Below are positions 10,580-22,689 of a DNA stretch of 64,000 nucleotides, one piece after another (position 1 is the stretch's first letter; the number at the start of each line of letters is the position of its first letter). Location: positions 103,124-167,123 of the forward strand of contig JABTTQ020002843.1 in assembly GCA_016081115.2 (NCBI GenBank), in the 5' to 3' direction. A program made the position numbers and the translations under genes. This stretch comes from Rehmannia glutinosa. Taxonomy: Eukaryota; Streptophyta; Magnoliopsida; Lamiales; Orobanchaceae. A model generated the notes under the pieces. That model had not been told where the DNA came from. It saw only the letters and a program-made list of their open reading frames with translations, and made no database searches.

Positions 10580-11925
10580 TTTATTAGATAAATATTTTTA
10601 TCATGATTTTGATGGTTGTGTTTAAAATGTGTTTATACACCAAAACAATGTCTCCAAGTGTTATTCAAATATTCCTAAACGTTTTAAATTATTTCTCGGA
10701 GTATTATCTTGAGGTTTATTTCTCAATTTTTTAAAACAATTCATTTCGGGTGATATTAAAAGTGATTTTCATATTTTAAAGTATTTTTAACATTTACCGA
10801 ATACCATCAAGGTAAAGCGGTGCCGAAAAATAAAGTCGGAATTTTTCACGGACCAAAAACTCCTGGAATTGGTGACCGGTCGACCCCTAGGTCAAATTAG
10901 GTGTCCGAGAGATTAAGATTACATGTTTTCAAAGCAAACTTTGTACGGGGATGGGTTGACCCTCCGGTCGACCGGTCAACCACAAGGGTTGACCCGAGGA
11001 TCCGTGCCTCCCGCCTCTCTATCCACTGCTGTTTCATTTTGTGAAAAATGCGGTGTGTGTCGACCTCTTGGTCAATCGATCGACCACCCCGGTCTACTCC
11101 GTGTGGGGCTCCAACTCAACGGACTGATTTTTGAATATTTGTATTGGTCGACCGATGGTCGTCCACATGGGTTGACCAAAGTGTAAAATCCGACAATTTT
11201 TGAGTTTTTGGGAGACAACTTTTCCTGGTTTTAGGAGTTGATTTGTAATGACTATATTGATGATTTAATCTGCATTTCTTTTGATTTCACTCCCCAAGAG
11301 GAGCCTATCAATGTACAAGACCTTTCCTATAAATAGAGGAAGATTTGGAGCAACAAGACACAACACAACTACACAAGCAAAGCATACAAGCAAACACTTT
11401 CTCAAAACTTAGCCTAAGTACTTACACTTGCACATCTTGAGGTCAGGCTTTTCATTCTTGATTACACTTGCACTCAGTATTTGTATTATCATTATCGAGT
11501 TGTAATCTTGAATTTTGTCCATCATCCAAAAGAAGATATTCTTGTTGTTGTTCTTGTGGTAAGAGTACACTTGGGTGATCTTAGGTGTTGAAGAGGTTAG
11601 TACTCTTCATAGGTGTTGAAAGAAGATTGTGGTAATCTCCTTGAAGGTGTTATAAGAAGATTGTGGTAATCTTCAAAGGTGGTGTTGTATTAATTGTGGT
11701 AATTAATAAAATTTCTTTTTCTTTTTGAAACCCATCCCGGATATATTGGGGTGGTAGAACACGTAGTCCCTAGGTGAGGTGAAGCTCTTTAAATCAACGT
11801 ATGTTGTTTATTTTCCGTATTTCAGTTTTTATCTTTGCGTGTTCACTCGAAGAAGAGGGCAGAATTTGAAAACCGACATAATCTATTTACCCCCTTATAG
11901 ATTATCGTAGCCATTTGGACTAACA
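10580..11925 (+). repeat. Copia LTR, 3' LTR of the snap-back element
   Basis: It begins next to the polypurine tract with a slightly altered start (TTTATTAGATAA for TGTTAGATAA). It has GACCGGTCG/GGTCGACC words at 10870-11175, TATAAATAG at 11328-11336 and hairpin repeats at 11600-11690, and ends CCATTTGGACTAACA. The last 455 bp are an inverted repeat of 7450-7903. No clear target duplication can be shown because the left side is rearranged. Confidence 0.85.
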
Positions 11926-13727
11926 AGTACTGGGTTGGAGCCGAGTCTAGGCCTAAGATAGATCTGCCCATGTACATTACTCTAAAAAACCAACTGCACA
12001 AAAATTATTAATGCTCAATTTTATATTGTTTCTTGAACACGTTGTCTATAGTACTATGACTATGGTAATTGTTAGATTATGTGATCAATTTTGGCATAGT
12101 TCATATAATACAATAGTGCATGAAATAAGAACGCGCGTGCAACGAAATTCTATGAACTTTTAAATAATTCGAATGAAAAAAAAATATTTTATATGACGTT
12201 GAAATATGCTTTTCCTTCATATAAAAATGTAATAAAGTAAGATTAGTAAAGTCAATATTTCCAAGGTTTATTTATTTTAATAAAATTATATTATACAAAT
12301 TTATTTTTTATTTATATTGTAATATTTACAATTTTACTAGACAGTGACATTTTTGTTGACAATCTTCACATCAATATATTGTTTTATGAGATAATTTAGT
12401 ATTTTGTATCAAAATTCTTGAATTAAATTCTAACATTAAAATGAATATTTCATTGTAAATAAAATTTTATGAGATTTTTAAATTAATCAAAACAATACCT
12501 AATTAAAAATTATGAGACTATTTTTTTCCAGCTACATATCAGGTAGGGTAGGGATTGATGAGAATCGAACTCTAAACCACTAGCCTAAATTTGAGAGTTT
12601 TAACAGGTCGACCACTATCCGATCCCACTAATTATGAGACTATTGAAATATTTATCAACTAAATTATAATCGACAAGCGCAAACGATCCAAACCGTCTAT
12701 TACCAATTTATGAAATACGGGAGTTTTTGTAATTGAGCCCAATTTATTGAGTTTGGATTTTTTAAACTGAAACCCCATAACAAAGCCCAGCCCCTCTTCT
12801 AATCATTTGTGTCCATCCATAAGAAAATAAATATTGTTTAATTCAGCAACACTTCAAGAATTAAAATTTACCTTATTAGTTAATCCATTGACTTAGTTTA
12901 ATGCAGTATCCGTGTTATTTATGCTACATCAATTAAATATGGTACAATCCGTGTTATTTATAAAAAAGGGACATACAATAAACGCACACCAAATGTATGT
13001 ATACCATGTGTAGCATCTACGTGATATATTATATATGAGTATCGCTTCTCAAATACTGTGTTGTTAGAATATAAATATTAATTTTGAAAATATTATGGCA
13101 TTTCCTTTAAAAAAGATAAATCAACAAAATTTTCAGCACTTTAAATGCCAGGAAGATAATTACTTTTCTGATTACTATTTATTATAAGCAATGGTTTTAT
13201 TTTTATTTTCATCTTCATGCTTAATGTTTTTAAGTATTGCCATTTTTGTTTTGTTTTTACGTGAATATGAGTGTTAAAATATAAACTTTATTAAATCAAA
13301 AATGACATTTTAGTATAAGAAAATAATACTTAATGTGTCTCATTATTAATTTTTATCATACAAGATACATTGGATTATAAACTACTATTATGATAGACAA
13401 TTAAACTTTGTTCTGGATCTTCTTCCTCTTTTCCAATCATCCTCCTATGGAGGATAAGTAATTTTCAATACTTTTAGTCTCATTTCATAAATAAATTTGT
13501 CCGCAATAGGTGACTTTATATTTGTTTCCAATATATGACTTTTATTTGTCTCATATTCAGTTTGTCTATATATGAAATTTTGTTCAAAAACTTGATTAGT
13601 CATTACTCTACTATATGTGATCAAGCGATATCCATGTATATGGTACGTATATTATCCAAAGACATTGTTCGATGTTCTAACTCTACTGCATTAGTTAGAT
13701 CTTTGGTTTAAAAAAGTTAAATACGTG
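11926..13727. other. AT-rich intergenic stretch, no gene recognised
   Basis: No exon-like conservation or known element was found apart from a possible SINE at 12540-12632. The first bases after the LTR (AGTACTGGGTTGGAGCC) faintly resemble the primer-site context at 7436-7449 and may be a degenerate primer site, but this is weak. Confidence 0.5.
12540..12632 (-). repeat. Possible tRNA-derived SINE fragment
   Basis: On the minus strand GGATAGTGGTCGACCTG resembles a pol III A box, and GTTTAGAGTTCGATTCTCA resembles a B box about 35-40 bases further on, a spacing typical of tRNA-like promoters. No cloverleaf, poly(A) tail or target duplication could be confirmed, so this is only a candidate. Confidence 0.3.
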
Positions 13728-14816
13728 TATGAGATCATCTCACAGATCGAAATCCGTGAGACAGAGCCCCACATGGTCTCCCGCATTTCTCTCTCCTTGT
13801 TCCCCAACTCTATCTCCTCTCACCAGTCCCCCTCATCTCTCTTCTCACCTTGTCATGTCCAATTATCTCATGGTCCCCTCTTTCCTCACATCTCATATTT
13901 AGACTCGAAAAACATCACATTTTATTAAAATAAAGTATCACTTCTTATGAAAAAATATTATTTATTTATTAAAAACATATATCACTTTTTATGAAAAAAA
14001 TATCACTACTTATTAAATAAATGTCACTTCTTAGTAAAACAAATATTGCACTTATTTTTTAAAAACAAATATCACTTTTTATTAAAAAGTATCATTTCTT
14101 ATCAAAAATGTATCACTTCTTATTAAAACAAACTAGTCTTTTTCGTGCGATGCACTAGTGCATATCGTGAGACGTCCGTTTGCAGATCGTGACATGTGCA
14201 TTATCCTTTTTTGCATCGTAATAATTTTAATATAGCATCAAAAATAGACAATAAATAATATTTAATATTTTTTATTGATGAAGTCAAAAAAGAAAAATAT
14301 CATATTTCATAATCATAAAAGTACATTCAAAACTATGTATTTGTGTTCGATCTTTGAGAAGTGGTTCTTCATAGAACCGCACAGCACACCTACATCACCT
14401 ATTTCGTTTTAGTCATGTTTAGATTTTTAATAAGTGTGAAAATTGATGTCATGCTTTTTTCAAAGTTGTAGTAGTATATTAAGATGAAAATTTATTTTTC
14501 AAAGTTGTTTATATACAAATTCAAGGCAAAGATACCAATATTAGGTTTTATTAAAAATAAACTATCACATTTCATTAAAAAGTATAGTTTCTTATTAAAA
14601 AATGTCACTTCTTATTAAAACAAATACCACTTCTTATTAAAAAAAAGTATCACTTTTTATTAAAAATATTAGCTCAACTCGAGAAAAGTATACATTTTTA
14701 GAGTAATGAGAGAAAGAGGAGTTTGAGGAAAGAGAAAGAGAGATAGGGAGGGACAACGATATAAGTAGGGTATAAGAAAAAAGAAGGGGGACCATGAGAG
14801 AGAAATGAATGTGACT

Positions 14817-14872
<56 letters not shown>

Positions 14873-15003
14873 AGAGACGTGAGTGAGAGGAGGGGGACCA
14901 AGAGAGAGGAAAAAGAGGGACGGAGAGAGAGAGAGAGAGAGAGAGAGAATGGGACAATGGGGGGCCCGTTTCATGGATCTAACCAGTGAGATGGTCTCAC
15001 AAC
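13728..15003. mobile_element. Foldback / long-TIR non-autonomous DNA element
   Basis: The left end GAGATCATCTCACAGATC mirrors the right end, whose reverse complement reads GAGACCATCTCACTGGTTAG. Beyond the termini the left arm is pyrimidine-rich (CTCTCTCCTTGTTCCCC, CCCTCATCTCTCTTCTCACC) and the right arm is its purine-rich counterpart, including (GA)n runs. The imperfect inverted repeat therefore extends about 150-200 bp. Inside are runs of a TATCACTTCTTATTAAAA-like unit at 13925-14135 and 14550-14670. No transposase is present. Family assignment is open. Confidence 0.6.
14816..14868. repeat. Compound microsatellite (TG)n(AG)n
   Basis: A run of TG repeats passes directly into AG repeats inside the right arm of the foldback element. 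A second (GA)n run lies at about 14920-14948. The long Ser/Leu- and Thr/His-repeat open frames on the minus strand here are products of these repeats and not genes. Confidence 0.9.
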
Positions 15004-15109
15004 AGACCGTCCCTTTAAAACCAAGAGAAAGTCTCTTATGAGACCCGTGATACGGGTCGGGTCAAGTCAAAAAAAATCTGTTGGTCAACAGGAATTCATG
15101 GTCAACAAT

Positions 15110-15665
15110 CCTAAAATTGCGCGTAATACTTTTTGAGTAAAAAGTAATACTTTTATGTCAAGTAATACTTTTGAGCAAAAAAATAATACTTTATTAGAGA
15201 AATATAACACTTTTGATAAAATAAAAAGTAATACACTTCGTTAAATATGGTCTTGAATGAATGACTCGCATAGTGGTAAGTGATACTTTTTATTCAACTT
15301 GTAATACTTTTTAGTTCAACGTGTAATATTTTTCACTTAAACATGTAATATTTTTCACTTAAATGTGTAATACTTTTCATTTAAACGTGTAGTACTTTTA
15401 CTTAATATTGTAATACTTTTCAATTCAATGTTTAATACTATTCACTTAAAAATGTAATACATTTCACTTAAAATTGTAATTTTTAAGCTCAATATATAAT
15501 ATTTTTCACTTGTACGTGTAATATTTTTCATATAAAGCGCAATACTTTTCAATTTAAGTGTAATATTTTACTGATTCGACATGTAATAATTTTATTTACT
15601 TTTTATTTAAAAGTGTAATATTTTTTAGTTCATATGTAATACATTTTACCAAAAACATATTTACT
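15110..15665. repeat. Degenerate array of GTAATACTTTT-type units
   Basis: About two dozen imperfect copies of a GTAATACTTTTCACTTAAA-like unit occur with irregular spacing of about 20-30 bases. The stretch is introduced by a GAGACCCGTGATACGGG palindromic segment (15040-15056), so it is probably the body of another non-autonomous element whose far end I could not identify. The rest up to 16004 shows only a (CA)n run at 15923-15940. Confidence 0.6.
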
Positions 15666-16004
15666 TCAACAACCACGAATCAAACCCAAACCACACCAAA
15701 TCAACCTAAAAAAACAAGAAAAGAATGTTACATTTGAAAGCTCCATGTTTAATTTGTATTGTCAGTTAATGAATGAATCTGTTCTCCAACAAAATCAACT
15801 TGAATTTTGAGTCATTGTCCTTCATGTTCCATTTTAAAGCTCCAGATTTCATCTGTGCAATATTTATGGTACAAGTTCTTTCCCCTTATGGGATTTGAAA
15901 TTCGCATATGGTAATGGTGTTAACACACACACACACACACTATAACTCATCTAATTGAAGCATCCCTGCAAATGAACTCACGAATACTCCTCGCCATGCG
16001 AAAT

Positions 16005-18555
16005 CGTAGGGCCCCGAAATTTCGACTACCTGTAATATATATATATATATAACTTTTTACATCAATTTATTTTGTATGGTATTTTTTTATAAAATTAATT
16101 TTGAGTGCAACCCAAACATTATTATAGAAATATATATTAAGAATATCGTGTAATTTAATTGCTGAAGTACCAAGTATCCTACAATTTTAACTGGAACATA
16201 TATTTGATTAAATTATAATTGATTTAAACATATTAGGATGCACACGTATATTGTATGTAATCATAAGAACACACTCCCATCTTATTGAGAAACATATAAG
16301 TAATATAATATAATAGTTGAAGATAAGTTTAACAATAACTACTTAGGGGAAGAGGAAAAGATTACAAGTAGCTGTGTACATGTTCAATCATTTAGCAAAG
16401 AAGAACCATGCATTCATGCCCAAGTAACCATGTAATCCCTTCATTTAGGACGTGGCATGCATGCAAGTACTCTTGTTATCATATGAAGACACAAACACCT
16501 ACAAACTGATGTATATATATGGTTAATATAATTAGTAGACATAGCAATATATAATATATATATATATATATAAACTTAACCACCACCTCCTGCTTTAATT
16601 TGATAACAAATTACTATATATATGTATGTAATTAGAAGAAAGGTATACGAACAGAAGACAAAAAAAAAAAAAAAAAAGAAGAACTGAAGAGCGGACAAAA
16701 TAAAGAGCACTTGAAGAAGGAATAATAGTTCGAGACTCGAAATTGGTAACACATATTAGCTAGAATTTTGATAACCAAACCAGTAGAATTTTTGTATTTC
16801 TTGTGTTAAACCTCTAGAATGATGGTGTAGGTGTTTTGTCGTTGAAAGTTTAGGTGATATCGAGGAATATTCGGTGCTGAAACTCGACTTGAACGAAGCT
16901 GCATCACATTGCGAAACTGCAATTTATAGTTTGAGAGTGAGTGGTTTCAAATTCTAATTACCAATTGCTTTATTTTGATTTGGTAAGAATGTTGTTTTGA
17001 AATTGGTATAGTTGTCTTTGAATGCCTACCAGAGATTTTGTATAGAAAACTACTACATGATGTAAAACTCTCTAAGCCAAGACAACTCACCATTTAAGGA
17101 TGTAGTCTTGCATAAGCATACTTTGGCCTATTAGTTAATTCAAGCTTTCATTTATCCTAATAAAGACCTTGAGAATGACTTGTCGTGAGTACCATATTAA
17201 TCCATAACCGTTATTAGGCATCCTCAAGCTTGTAATAAGCATAACTAATCCCAATTTAATTGTTAAAGACTGTAAATTCTTTTAATTAGCTTTAGGAAAC
17301 TTAAGGTGGATTGGTATAAATTATATTTTCAAGTACAGAGGAAGTTAACTAGTTTCAGTTATAAATATTATATGTTTAGGTAATATGGATAACTAATGAA
17401 AATAAATAGATTAGGTTAATGCTTTTAATAACATTAACCGTGAGATATGTCACATAAAATTAAACATCATATTATTTATTTAAATAGTTTAACCTGGCAA
17501 CCTGGTAATTTATTATTCTCCGTAAGGCAACAAAAATTCTGGTTGATACTCAAGTTACAGAGCATTGGTTATTTTAAGCTACTGATTGATTTCTTTTATT
17601 TTAATTTCAATAGTTAAGTCAGTTGTATCATATAATGCATGGCCCCGTTGTACTATGTAATGTAAATACCCTCTATAAACGTTAAACAAAACAACATTTA
17701 TGACATTTTGAATCTCATCGCTTCTTAAGTGTACATGTGTCATGCTTATTTGGTAAGTGTTGAACCCGAGTGTGGTGTGAATATGGCTGGGTTCGGCTGG
17801 TCAAGCAAGGACTTGCGTCTTAAAAGGTTCTTCGCTATCCACAACCAAATCCCACCACCTAAGGATGGAGTGTTCCAAGGGTAGAAGTGGGTCGTAGAAT
17901 CGGTATATTCGAAATATGATGACTGCGGGCGTCGCGATCCCTAGTGTGGAGAGTCGCACCATAGTGTGGTGCAATAACGGGGTATGACTTTACGCCAACG
18001 CAATAAAGGAGTGATAAGGAGATGGAGGTCACTTACCGTTAATGAACGGTCCCTCCGTTAATATGACATTTGAATTAATTGTATTCTGATTGATTGAGTG
18101 TAAAGTGCTATTGTGCTAAAATGATGGTATAGAGAAAAACAATAATAATAATGGACTTTTCGTAATATTAAAAGTTTTAAAAGCCACACCTACACACGCG
18201 CACCCACTCACCGAGGTTTCTTTTCCTCACTTATATATTTTCCTAAAAACTTATTTCGGCGATAATCCGTAAGACAACAACAAAGTAGTTGAGGAATTTC
18301 CGATCCGACTAGCTAGTGCCGCCACAGGAGTTTGTTGCTAATGTTATGATGGATCACTATGTATGGCGTGTTTTGGAGAGAACAAGGATTGTAATAATAG
18401 TTTTATTTATAGAAGTTTCGCAAACTGGGTTGGCTTTTCTTGTAATTTTATTACGATGTACGTTTGGCTTGTAATAACTAAATGAATAATCCGCTCTTTT
18501 GTTAATAGAGATAATAAATTTTGATTATTATAGCTTCGTAAGTTTGGGCGTGACA
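16005..18555 (+). repeat. 5' LTR of Ty3/gypsy chromovirus
   Basis: It starts CGTAGGGCCCCGAAATTTCG (TGTAGGG in the 3' copy) and ends GTTTGGGCGTGACA, followed at once by a primer-binding site. GTAGGGCCCCRAAATTTCG openings and TGTGACA ends are typical of Tekay/Del-type chromoviruses. The 2551-bp sequence aligns by eye with 24248-24337, 30573-31058, 33375-34490 and 49292-50223, so it supplies the uninterrupted version of the heavily invaded 3' LTR. It lacks all nested elements present there. Confidence 0.9.
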
Positions 18556-18558
18556 GAG

Positions 18559-18570
18559 TGGTATCGGTCG
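18559..18570 (+). promoter_or_regulatory. Primer-binding site of the chromovirus
   Basis: TGGTATCGGTCG begins three bases after the LTR end. It matches the first seven bases of the tRNA-Met-type site TGGTATCAGAGC and then diverges, in keeping with the decay of the whole element. The following 1.1 kb to about 19680 is untranslated leader-like sequence with no gene seen. Confidence 0.65.
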
Positions 18571-19689
18571 TGGGTTGCAATATGGCTTACACCTATGCTA
18601 ACCAGGATATGATCCTTGGAATGTAGTTAAGATAAATAGATATTGGAATTACAAACTGAAAACTTGAATATAAAAATTTCTATAATATTTTTAATGTCAT
18701 TTTAAGTGACTTATTTGATTATTCTACTAACGAAGCAAGAAAGTGGTAGAATGAATCATAAGCCAAAATCATTTGCTAGTGCTAGTCATCGACTACTACT
18801 AAGAACAAGTTTAATCAAAAACTCGGATTACAAAAAGCGACACTCGGCGGCAAAGGGAAATAGCTCGTGTGTTATTGGAAAAACGTCAACTTAGGAACAC
18901 ACCGCACCAAGTTAGAAATAAAGTAAGGAGGCAAAGAGAAATCGAGAGATGCTACAAATGAGGCGTAAATGCATCAGGATAGAATCGATATATTACAAGA
19001 AAAACAATTCTTGTATTAGAAGATAATTTAGAAGAGGCCAACGATGTGAATTATCATTTAACTCAGAAATACTGAGAGACATGAGTACTTTTTACAACAA
19101 CGGGAACATCAACTTGGGGCATTACGGGCGAGGTTGAAGAGTTACAAGTCTAGTTGCATCATATGCGAGAACACCCGAGATTATAATCATTTTTTAGTCG
19201 CTATGGAAATACAAGCAAATTTGCATTAGCTTGCGGTTATGCATGCTCATATAATGGACCTCGCAAAGAGTTACCCTAAATTGAAGTGGTGGGTAATAAC
19301 CCTATAACGCCAAATGTCTGTTGCCATCGTGTTAGAAGAAGAAGATTATCCTGAAGAGGATCCTGTGGACGGAATAGGGATCAAGGAAGAAATGGACGAA
19401 GTGGATGAAGATGTAGATAGTGATGTAACTAATGAATACGTCCATAGCAGGATAGGACTTATAAATTTTGTACACAAATATTGGAGGGTGATATATATAT
19501 AGTAATTGCTCTTGGATATAAATAGTAGTACTATCTAAATTGTAGTGTGATAGGATGGCGTGGAATATTGTATATCGTACTACTATCATGAATGTAATCG
19601 TCACATTTTGTGTATAAATGATGATTACATGTGACTATTTGATTTAGTTTAAATGTTATGTTCTTACATTGTCTTTGAAAAATTACTAA

Positions 19690-20700
19690 TTTTATAATAT
19701 AGATGGTCGATAGACATGGTCGAGGTAGACCCCGATTGAACCTCGATGACATCGTTAGCAAGCTCCCGCACATGAAGAACCCCAAGCACAAATGACCCCG
19801 CTATAGGAGATAACCTAACGACACAAGCCTTGCAACAAATATTGCTATTTATGCAAAGAACAAGCAATCAACCCCGACACCAAGACCCCGAGCCAAGATT
19901 GGTTGTGCACGATAAGATGTTGGAACAATTTTTAAAGTTTGACCCTCCTAAATTCCTAGGCGAGCCGAGATGATATCAAAGCCGAGCGTAGAGAAAATGG
20001 AAAGCTTATTCTCGGTGTTGCAATATACGAAAAAACAACAAGTTACCTTGGTTGTCTTTCGCTGGAAGTCGCCGCCGCACTTGGTGGAGAAAAATTGAAG
20101 AAAAATGGAATTGAGAGGGAACCCGGAGAACCCGGAATAACTTTGTGCGAGAATTCAAGGATCAATACATACCCCCAGTGGTTAGAGAATCTAGGAGGGA
20201 TGAATTTTATCATTTGAGATGGGGAAGTATAACAGTGGCTCAATATGAGTATGAATTTCATCGCTTTGTCTAAATATGCACAAAGTTTGGTCAACACGGA
20301 AGAGTATAAAATGTACAAGTTTATACGTGGATTGAAAATGGAGATACAAGATAGACTATTATCGGTTGAACTAGATTCGTATCTTCGTAGTTAAAGTAGT
20401 TAAAGTAGCGGCTAGAGTTGAAAGTGGTATTAGTCGTCTTGGGTTACTGAGAAAAGGCTGCCAGCAATTTTAAACCACCCTCCTTTGATCGATTGCACGC
20501 AATCAAAAATTTCAGAGGATTAGCTATGGAAGTACGAGTGGAAGTAAACAACAATTATGCCCGGAGATACAGGGAAAACCGTGTCCTCATTGTAACAAAA
20601 CAGGTCATGATCCATCCCAATGTTGGCGTAAACTTGGGAGATGCCTCAAATGTGGAAGCACTCAACACCAAATAAAAGATTGTCCTATGATGGCACAAAC
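19690..20700 (+). pseudogene. Chromovirus gag with two zinc knuckles
   Basis: LEQFLKFDPPKFLGEP (about 19918-19965) is the retrotransposon gag entry motif, and FVREFKDQYIPPVVRESRRD (about 20140-20200) the following helix region. Two CCHC knuckles lie at 20582-20692: CPHCNKTGHDPSQC and CLKCGSTQHQIKDC, both with C-X2-C-X4-H-X4-C spacing. They are in one open frame even though the upstream gag is riddled with stops and frameshifts. Gag would package element RNA; here it is not translatable as a whole. Confidence 0.8.
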
Positions 20701-20779
20701 AAGTGACAAGTAGAAACCCGCACAAGGACTAGGAAGTAAAAATGATCTTGGAAAAAATGGGCCAAGACCTACGGTACCA

Positions 20780-21110
20780 ACACGCGTGTTTGCTCGAAGG
20801 ACAATAAGCACCGTAAGACACGAATGTAGTGGAAGGTATGATGCTTGTATCCGCGACTATGCTAGAGTTTTACTTGATCCTGGATAGTCGCATTCGTTTG
20901 TGGCCCCTCATTATGCACATAAATTGTGTTCACCTATAGAACAATTACCATATTGCCTCAAGTTTCTACACCAATGGGCACTAGCCAGGTGACTTACTCA
21001 ATATATAAATCATGCGATGTTGTTATTGGCAAAAACACTTTCCCATTAACTTAGTTTTATTACCAATCCATGAGTATGACGTCATATTAGGAATGGATTG
21101 GTTATCCCAA
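20780..21110 (+). pseudogene. Chromovirus aspartic protease remnant
   Basis: VLLDPG followed by a stop and SHSFVAPHYAHKL (about 20868-20925) corresponds to the protease active-site region, where D-S-G-A-S/T-H is usual. The catalytic context is therefore changed and cut by a stop. YDVILGMDWLS at about 21074-21106 is the conserved end motif of these proteases. The part between is frameshifted. Confidence 0.7.
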
Positions 21111-21439
21111 AGCACCACGCCGCAAATGGATTATCGTATCAAATTGTTAGGTTATGTGAACCGGAGACACAAGTAGAATTGATAGGAGCGGCTCGGGTTA
21201 TAGTAGCTCCAATTATTTCAAAGAATCAAAATGAGGAAAGCGCTTTTCAAGGGAGCTCAAGGCTATCTCCGCCTTTACCATCAATAAGCCGAAAGATAGG
21301 AAAAATATAGATGAAATACCTATAGCATCCGAATATCCTACCGTGTTTCTGAAGAACTCACTTTGCTACCTCGAGAAAAAAAAATTTAATTCACCATCGA
21401 CGTCTTACGAACATCTCCAATAGCCAAAACTCCATATCG

Positions 21440-22640
21440 AATGTCCCCGATTGAATTGCAAGAATCAAGTCTCGGTTGCAAAAATTATTGGATTTAGGAT
21501 TTGTTCGACCTAGTACATCCCCGTGGGAGCCGTGTTATTTGTCGGGAAGAAAGATGGGTCCCTACGACTATGCATTGATTATCGAGGATTGAATAACGTC
21601 ACCATCAAGAACAAATACCCTCTTCCATGGATAGACGAGCTATTTGATCAACTCCAAGGTGCCAAGATATATTCAAAATTTGATCAACAAAAAGGATATT
21701 ATCAATTAAGAATACGTGAAGAAGATATATCAAAGACAACATTCAAACCGGATATGGTTATTATGAGTTTTTGGTTATGCCTTTTGGTTTAACTAATGCC
21801 CTGCGGCTTTCATGGACCTCATGTAGAGGATATTTCATCCTTATCTTGATCAATTTGTTGTCATTTTCATTGATGATATTCGATATACTCCGAGACCCGG
21901 AAGAACATGAACAACATCTAAGGGTGGTGTTGGAAAGGTTACAACAGAATAAACTTTATGCCAAACTTAGAAAATGCGAATTTTGGTTAGACATGGTTGC
22001 TTTTTGGGTCATGTAGTGTCGTGATGGAATCTCGGTAGACCCCTCGAAAGTAGAAACAGTTGTGAATTGGAAGAGACTTGAGATGTAACGGAGATCAGGA
22101 GTTTCTTAGGTCTGGCTGGATACTATCGTAGATTTATCAAAAAAATTCCAAAATAGCCAGTCCATTAACTAGGTTGACTCAGAAGCAAGTTAAATTTGAG
22201 TGGAACGATAAATGTGAATCTAGTTTCCAAGAATTGAAGACAAGACTTACAAAAGACACCTATTTTAGCACTTCTGAAGGAAATGAAAACTTGGTGGTCT
22301 CTGAGTGATGCTTCCAAGGAAGGATTGGGAACTGTACTTATGCAGAATGGAAAGGTAATCGCGTACGCATCAAGGAAGCTCAAACCTTACGAGATGAACT
22401 ATCCAACACATGATCTAGAATTAGGTGCTATTGTTTTTGCTTTGAAAAAATGGTGACATTATTTATATGGAGCGTCATTCACAGTTTACACTGATCATAA
22501 AAGTCTTAAGTATTTGTTTTCACAAAAGGAAATAAACTTAAGGCAACAGAGATGGATGGAACTTTTAGAAGACTATCATTTTTCCATTCAATATCATCCA
22601 GGAAAAGGCAATGTAATGGCAGATGCTTTGAGTAGAAAAG
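21440..22640 (+). pseudogene. Chromovirus reverse transcriptase and RNase H
   Basis: RT motifs run in order: SPWGAVLFVGKKDGSLRLCI (from about 21517), DYRGLNNVTIKNKYPLP, FDQQKGYYQLRI, VMPFGLTNA in a second frame (21773), FIDDI at the catalytic site (about 21868) and EHEQHLRVVLERLQQNKLYA. RNase H follows with LSDASKEGLGTVLMQNGK (about 22295-22350), YPTHDLELGAIVFALKKW, a stop, YTDHKSLKYLFSQKE (about 22490) and DALSRKA (22623-22643). At least one frame change near 21770 and scattered stops (e.g. 22014, 22456) inactivate it. Confidence 0.9.
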
Positions 22641-22689
22641 CAAGTTTGGCTAGACTAATGGTCAGAGAATGGAAAGCATTAGAAGAATT

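Noticed and set aside
14637..14974. Long Ser/Leu- and Thr/His-repeat open frames on the minus strand
   Set aside because: They translate the (GA)n and (TG)n microsatellites; overlapping frames are all open for the same reason.
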